The position numbers were made by a program, and so were the translations under genes. DNA of 64,000 bases from contig CM031626.1 in assembly GCA_018398815.1 (NCBI GenBank), forward strand, positions 38,800,602 through 38,864,601, in the 5' to 3' direction. Numbering within the stretch: position 1 is the first letter of the stretch; the number at the start of each line of letters is the position of its first letter. This stretch comes from Conus ventricosus (lineage: Eukaryota > Mollusca > Gastropoda > Neogastropoda > Conidae). Of the stretch, positions 60,081 through 64,000 are shown one piece after another. The notes beneath the pieces are model-generated. The model made no database searches and had not been told where the DNA came from. It saw only the letters and a program-made list of their open reading frames with translations.

Positions 60081-60246
60081 TGTCCAATAAAAAAAAATCC
60101 CAGGGTGACACCGTCACTGCGTGTTCTCAACTTCAACCGGACAACTCGCATGGCGACCTTCAATTTCGCCCGTTTCAACATAAAAAGCATATACGGCTGC
60201 AAATGCCCACGTAAACTGGGCGAATTGCAGTGCATTGGAGGGCATG

Positions 60247-60328
60247 TTCATCAATTATCATCATCATCATCAGTCATCATCATCATCATCATCATCATCA
60301 AGATCATGATCATCATCATCATCATCAA

Positions 60329-60381
<53 letters not shown>

Positions 60382-60403
60382 ATAACACCATGAATACCAT
60401 TGC

Positions 60404-60447
<44 letters not shown>

Positions 60448-60730
60448 ACATCATCAATCAACATCATCATCATCATCATCATCATCAACCATCCACAACC
60501 TCCTCCTCATCATCATCCTCATCATTAACAACAACAACATCATCATCATCATCATCACATCATCATCATCCATCATCATCACATCATTCATCATCATCAT
60601 CATCATATCACATCATCAACATCATCATCAACAACATCATCATCATCATCATCAGCAGCAGCACAGCAGCAGCAGCATCATCATCATCATCAGCAGCAGC
60701 ATCAGAGCAGCAGCCAGCAGCAGCAGGCAA
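60247..60730. repeat. (TCA)n trinucleotide array passing into (CAG)n
   Basis: About 400 bases of TCA repeats with AAC and ATG interruptions end in CAG repeats (60650-60730). A 240-codon plus-strand frame runs through it (60105-60827), but the encoded runs of Ile, Ser and His/Ala are what any TCA/CAG array gives. The upstream 50 codons (RFNIKSIYGCKCPRKLG) have no support as an exon. Confidence 0.95.
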
Positions 60731-60897
60731 GCATCACCATCGCACATCATCTCATGGACAATATAATGAAGTAGAAGAAGATAAACCCAATGATGCAACA
60801 ACCAACTGTGCATCAGCAACTGATTAACGTTTTGGCCATGCAGAAACATCAAGAATAAATCCAAGAGTACAGATATGAAAACTCCCCGCGTGTCACA

Positions 60898-60904
60898 CTC
60901 ACAC

Positions 60905-60950
<46 letters not shown>

Positions 60951-60972
60951 ACCACACAGCACACACAACACA

Positions 60973-61019
<47 letters not shown>

Positions 61020-61039
61020 CACACACACACACACACACT

Positions 61040-61105
<66 letters not shown>

Positions 61106-61122
61106 CACACACACACTACACA

Positions 61123-61157
<35 letters not shown>
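60898..61157. repeat. (AC)n microsatellite, 260 bp
   Basis: Long AC array with about ten single-base interruptions; frames on both strands are Thr-His or Val-Cys repeats only. Confidence 0.95.
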
Positions 61158-61162
<5 letters not shown>

Positions 61163-61429
61163 ACGTAACATGTAAAATTTTGCAGACATATATTAGGCGA
61201 CACAGAAAAGCAATGAAATTGCCATTAACTAGCTGAACTGGAAGATTTCCCTTGTGTCAAGAAATAATGAGTTCAAGTAGTCATGTTTTGATCCATATAA
61301 TGGAATCAAAGGAAGACTCAATATCTAATAGACCGTGTCAGGCGAAGATCTTGGACCCATCATCTACATGGAAGTCTGCTTAAAGAAGATCTTAATTAAT
61401 ATTGGAATGACACATGTATGTGAATAACC

Positions 61430-62046
61430 AAAGTACGCTTAACCTCAAAAATTGCGTTATGCAATAAGGAGAGAGTTACATAAAGTGTTATATACACTTT
61501 TTGGAAAAAAGAAAAGAAAGAGCAACCAAGGTAAAATTTATAGATGACAAACAGTAATAAAAATATAGGTATTAAAACCATACTTCATTAAATGCACAAA
61601 TAAGCATAACAGGAAAAGACTTTGTAAATTAAAAATTAGCGCACATGACCTCGCAATAGAAAGAGGTAGATATTCCCATATTAAGCGGAAGACCAGGAAA
61701 TGTACAACTAACTTGCAATATAAAGAAGACGAGGTACATTTTTTAGACTCTTGTAAACGTTACGATAAAATCAGGAATACCTTTAAGAAACGTATCATCA
61801 ACAAAATGAATATATACGACGCTACTTCATTGAAAATAATACTTTGATGTCTAATTATGACCTTCAGGGTTGAAAAATTGCGAAGTATGTATAGACTGCT
61901 TTACATAATGACTTTTTTATAATGTAAAAAGAACAAATCATTATGTCTTTGGACGATGAGTTTTTAACACACGCCATCTGTGTCCATAAATCCTTTTAAT
62001 GGTGTTTAGTGGACAATAAAAAAATTCAAGTTTCAAGGTTTCAAGT
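61430..62046 (+). mobile_element. LINE 3' fragment with (AAGTTTC)n tail
   Basis: The plus strand reads KLKISAHDLAIERGRY (about 61630-61672) and KEDEVHFLDSCKRY (61721-61760), the histidine/cysteine C-terminal end that follows the reverse transcriptase in many invertebrate LINEs. It is followed by AT-rich 3' UTR, GTGGACAATAAAAAAATTC and the tail AAGTTTCAAGGTTTCAAGTTTC (written here as three 7-base units) at about 62027-62048. Everything upstream of the C-terminal part is lost. The ending differs from the other LINEs here, so it is a separate family. Confidence 0.65.
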
Positions 62047-62149
62047 TTCACACACACCACCATAAAAAAATAATCAAATTTTTTTATCATCCACATATCA
62101 TCACATTTCGGATCGGTTACAAAATATTTGCAATGATCGTACCAAACAA

Positions 62150-62211
62150 CACACAACACACACACTACACACACACAACACACACAACACACACACACAC
62201 ACACACACACA

Positions 62212-62242
<31 letters not shown>

Positions 62243-62270
62243 CACACACACACACACACACACACACATT
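62150..62270. repeat. (AC)n microsatellite, interrupted
   Basis: AC runs with AACAC and CTAC interruptions, ending about 35 bases before the acceptor of the CTLD-like exon. Confidence 0.95.
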
Positions 62271-62307
62271 TCTCTTTGTCTGAACCTTCTTTCATGTTCT
62301 TTGGCAG

Positions 62308-62536
62308 AACCATGTGGAGGAAGATGCTATATCTTCAGCATAAAAGGAAAAGGTAACAGATCCAGAACGGCTGCCAGGAGTGAGAGCACCCAAAGCGGGG
62401 CACATCTGGACAGTTTGAGACGGCGGAGGAGATGGACACCTTCAATAGAAATCATTAAGCTGACACTGATGTGCACATCTGTGATTGGTCTGTCATCTAC
62501 TGCAGAGCGAATTTCATCAACATTTATGAATGGCAT
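62308..62536 (+). CDS. C-type lectin-like domain (CTLD) exon, broken frame
   Basis: The exon is bounded by CATGTTCTTTGGCAG (to 62307) and GAATGGCAT|GTAAGT (62537). It encodes EPCGGRCYIFS and SGAHLDSL in one frame, then FETAEEMDTFNR, DVHICDW and CRANFINIYEWH in another. C-type lectin domains start with a Cys-Tyr-x-F/L-S stretch, have A-x-x-C then 'G-A-H-L-x-S-(I/L)-x-x-x-x-E', and contain W-x-W/Y-x-D motifs. The first two are plain, but the usual Cys in 'A-x-x-C' reads as Ser. A one-base shift near 62415 and an in-frame TAA near 62458 prevent a full translation. It may belong to the same receptor gene as the CUB/LDLa exons on the same strand. Confidence 0.5.
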
Positions 62537-62566
62537 GTAAGTATCGATTCGATTCTTAGTGATATT

Positions 62567-62582
62567 GGTTGTGTGTGGTGTG

Positions 62583-62613
<31 letters not shown>

Positions 62614-62665
62614 TGTGTGGTGTGTTTGTGGTGTCTGTGTGTTTCTGTGTGTGTGTGTGTGTGTG

Positions 62666-62700
<35 letters not shown>

Positions 62701-62720
62701 TGTGTGTGATGTGTGTGTGT
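62567..62720. repeat. (GT)n microsatellite in the following intron
   Basis: GT repeats with GG and TT slips start 30 bases after the CTLD-like donor. Confidence 0.95.
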
Positions 62721-62835
62721 TCCAATATTTCAACGCTTTCATTGAATGAACTGTAATAAAGGGACAATATCTGATGGTTAGAGGTGGAGAGGGTGGGGAT
62801 TCTGTTAACCCCTATTAATGTTATTTTTATATAGG

Positions 62836-62837
62836 AA

Positions 62838-62871
<34 letters not shown>

Positions 62872-63076
62872 CATCCTCAAAACTATCGTCTCTCTCCTCT
62901 CTCTCTCATCGTCTCTCTCTCATCTCTTCCTCTCTCATCCCAAAATTTCTTTTATCGTGTTCAGTATATGCTACGTCCCCCTTCGGTGAGAAGCTTAGAC
63001 TCTTATCTGAATACAATTTTGAATCTTTACGTCTTAAAGACTCTGTCCGTCTGTATACCGTCCGTCCAGCGACCTC

Positions 63077-63108
<32 letters not shown>

Positions 63109-63190
63109 GCCTCTCTCTCTCTCTCTCTCTCTCATACTTCTCTCTCTCTCCAGTTCCTCTCTCATTCCTCTCTCTCTCGTCTCCTCTCTC
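62836..63190. repeat. (CT)n microsatellites
   Basis: CT tracts at 62836-62940 and 63095-63190 flank 150 bases of ordinary sequence; CTGT tetranucleotides stand at 63080-63102. Confidence 0.9.
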
Positions 63191-63329
63191 ACCATTTTAT
63201 ATTTAAAGTTATTTGACACACAAATTCAACCAATGGTTCATAAATGGGGTCGATTTATGGGGTTTTAGATAATGCTGCTCAACATTCTGAAAAAAATACA
63301 TCATTTGCCCTTAAAAAGCATTAGGGGTT

Positions 63330-64000
63330 TGAAATGAAAACCCAAAGTGATCTAATAATGGGGAAACGAATCGTATCCATATTTATCAACTCTGCAGGTC
63401 AAATTGTATTCGATATCTGGCTAAACGTAAACCGGAATGGATGAATCAGACTACCGCGAAAAAGCCTATAGAATGCTGCTCTCGATATAGAGTCACGTGA
63501 TAAATGAACATTGGGCTACAAGTATCCGTTGTAAGGTGTATACGTTTGGATATGGATTTGTTTGGACAAATCAAGGCGTAGCTGGAAATTATATGCTTTC
63601 TAACTTGAATTTAAGGAAAGATTGAATTTATTGAGTGGCAGGAATGGGATTTCCATAATAAGAAAAGTGATATATTTAGTATGTAAACAGGAAACCGTTT
63701 TGTACAGTTCCCGAAGTGAAAACTCATTCTGTTACAGAATTAAATAGACATGTTGAAAATTATTTTGGCAAGATTCATACGTGGCGTCTCAGAAATCGCT
63801 GGCCATTGCTACCACTATCGATCCTCACAATGACAACGATTTAATTTGCCCACAGTGTAAAAACAGTAAAGATGAATGAGGTCCTTTTGTTTTGTGTTGC
63901 CCAGCAACTGAGTAGCTTAAACAGCAAATAAAATTCCTGCAAATTTCATAAATTTCCAACCCTGTTTCGCTTAAGTTTACTTTTTTTGGGCATGCAAACA
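63330..64000 (+). mobile_element. LINE C-terminal region, continuing beyond the window
   Basis: Plus-strand frames give IRYLAKRKPEWMNQTTAKKA (about 63395-63455), WATSIRCKVYTFGYGFVW followed by TNQGVAGN (63510-63595), and LICPQCKNSKDE (63844-63876) followed by VLCCPATE. This is the post-reverse-transcriptase region with its Cys-x2-Cys knuckle, as at 12180-12690. Frames shift at least three times. Reverse-transcriptase sequence should lie to the left but is absent, so the copy is 5'-truncated near 63250-63330. Confidence 0.7.

Overview
This is eukaryotic nuclear DNA: 64 kb with no intact protein-coding gene. It is dominated by dinucleotide microsatellites and decayed transposable elements. I infer a lophotrochozoan, probably a marine gastropod. 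The reasons are the type of non-LTR retrotransposon (LINE) present, the tRNA-headed SINEs, and scattered exons resembling the CUB, LDL-receptor class A (LDLa) and C-type lectin (CTLD) domains that molluscs combine in secreted or membrane receptors. The species cannot be named from the sequence. Two runs of N (22742-23741, exactly 1000; 53819-53918, exactly 100) show it is a scaffold.

The main organisation is duplication. Bases 1-9950 recur in the same order and orientation at about 25440-48700, with large indels. The correspondences are 1-720 with 25590-26320; 1015-1350 with 26600-26980; 1370-6000 with 32080-36900; 6080-7249 with 37020-38254; 7254-8960 with 42760-44500; 8961-9420 with 44515-44995; and 9430-9950 with 48050-48700. 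A second module of about 5 kb (9870-14868) is repeated directly behind itself (14869-22741), and its right part occurs a third time (52747-53818). The copies differ mainly by whole mobile elements, so they expose filled and empty insertion sites. The stretches at about 9200-10300, 14900-20700 and 24900-37500 carry a peculiar noise, in which single bases are swallowed into neighbouring homopolymer runs. This looks like low-quality consensus, so frameshifts there cannot be taken as biology.

Host-gene traces lie on the plus strand. A cysteine-rich exon (1916-2173), a CUB-like segment ending at a consensus donor (2292-2828), a second CUB-like segment (4597-4923), an LDLa-like exon (4924-5088) and, 57 kb away, a CTLD-like exon (62308-62536) would fit one receptor gene with very long, transposon-filled introns. 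The first four are duplicated at 32690-35970. All except the LDLa-like exon need frameshifts or contain stops, so the locus may be a pseudogene or badly sequenced.

Mobile elements include LINEs with recognisable endonuclease, reverse transcriptase and C-terminal Cys/His regions (minus strand 7270-9725, 42780-48400 and 54380-57950; plus strand 10040-13030, 15060-18150, 61430-62046 and 63330-64000). There is a 4497-bp terminal-inverted-repeat element (38259-42755) with an empty allele at 7250-7253 and an OTU-like protease fragment inside. There are two SINEs (one with a 15-bp target duplication), an unclassified inverted-repeat family (R1), a fold-back/tandem element nested in a LINE, and a 3.7-kb inverted array of about 650-bp units (48952-52640). 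The 58-60 kb stretch is anonymous and leads into a TCA/CAG trinucleotide array. The strongest leads are the 4.5-kb element with its empty site, the AT-microsatellite insertion hotspot seen in three allelic states, and the inverted satellite array.
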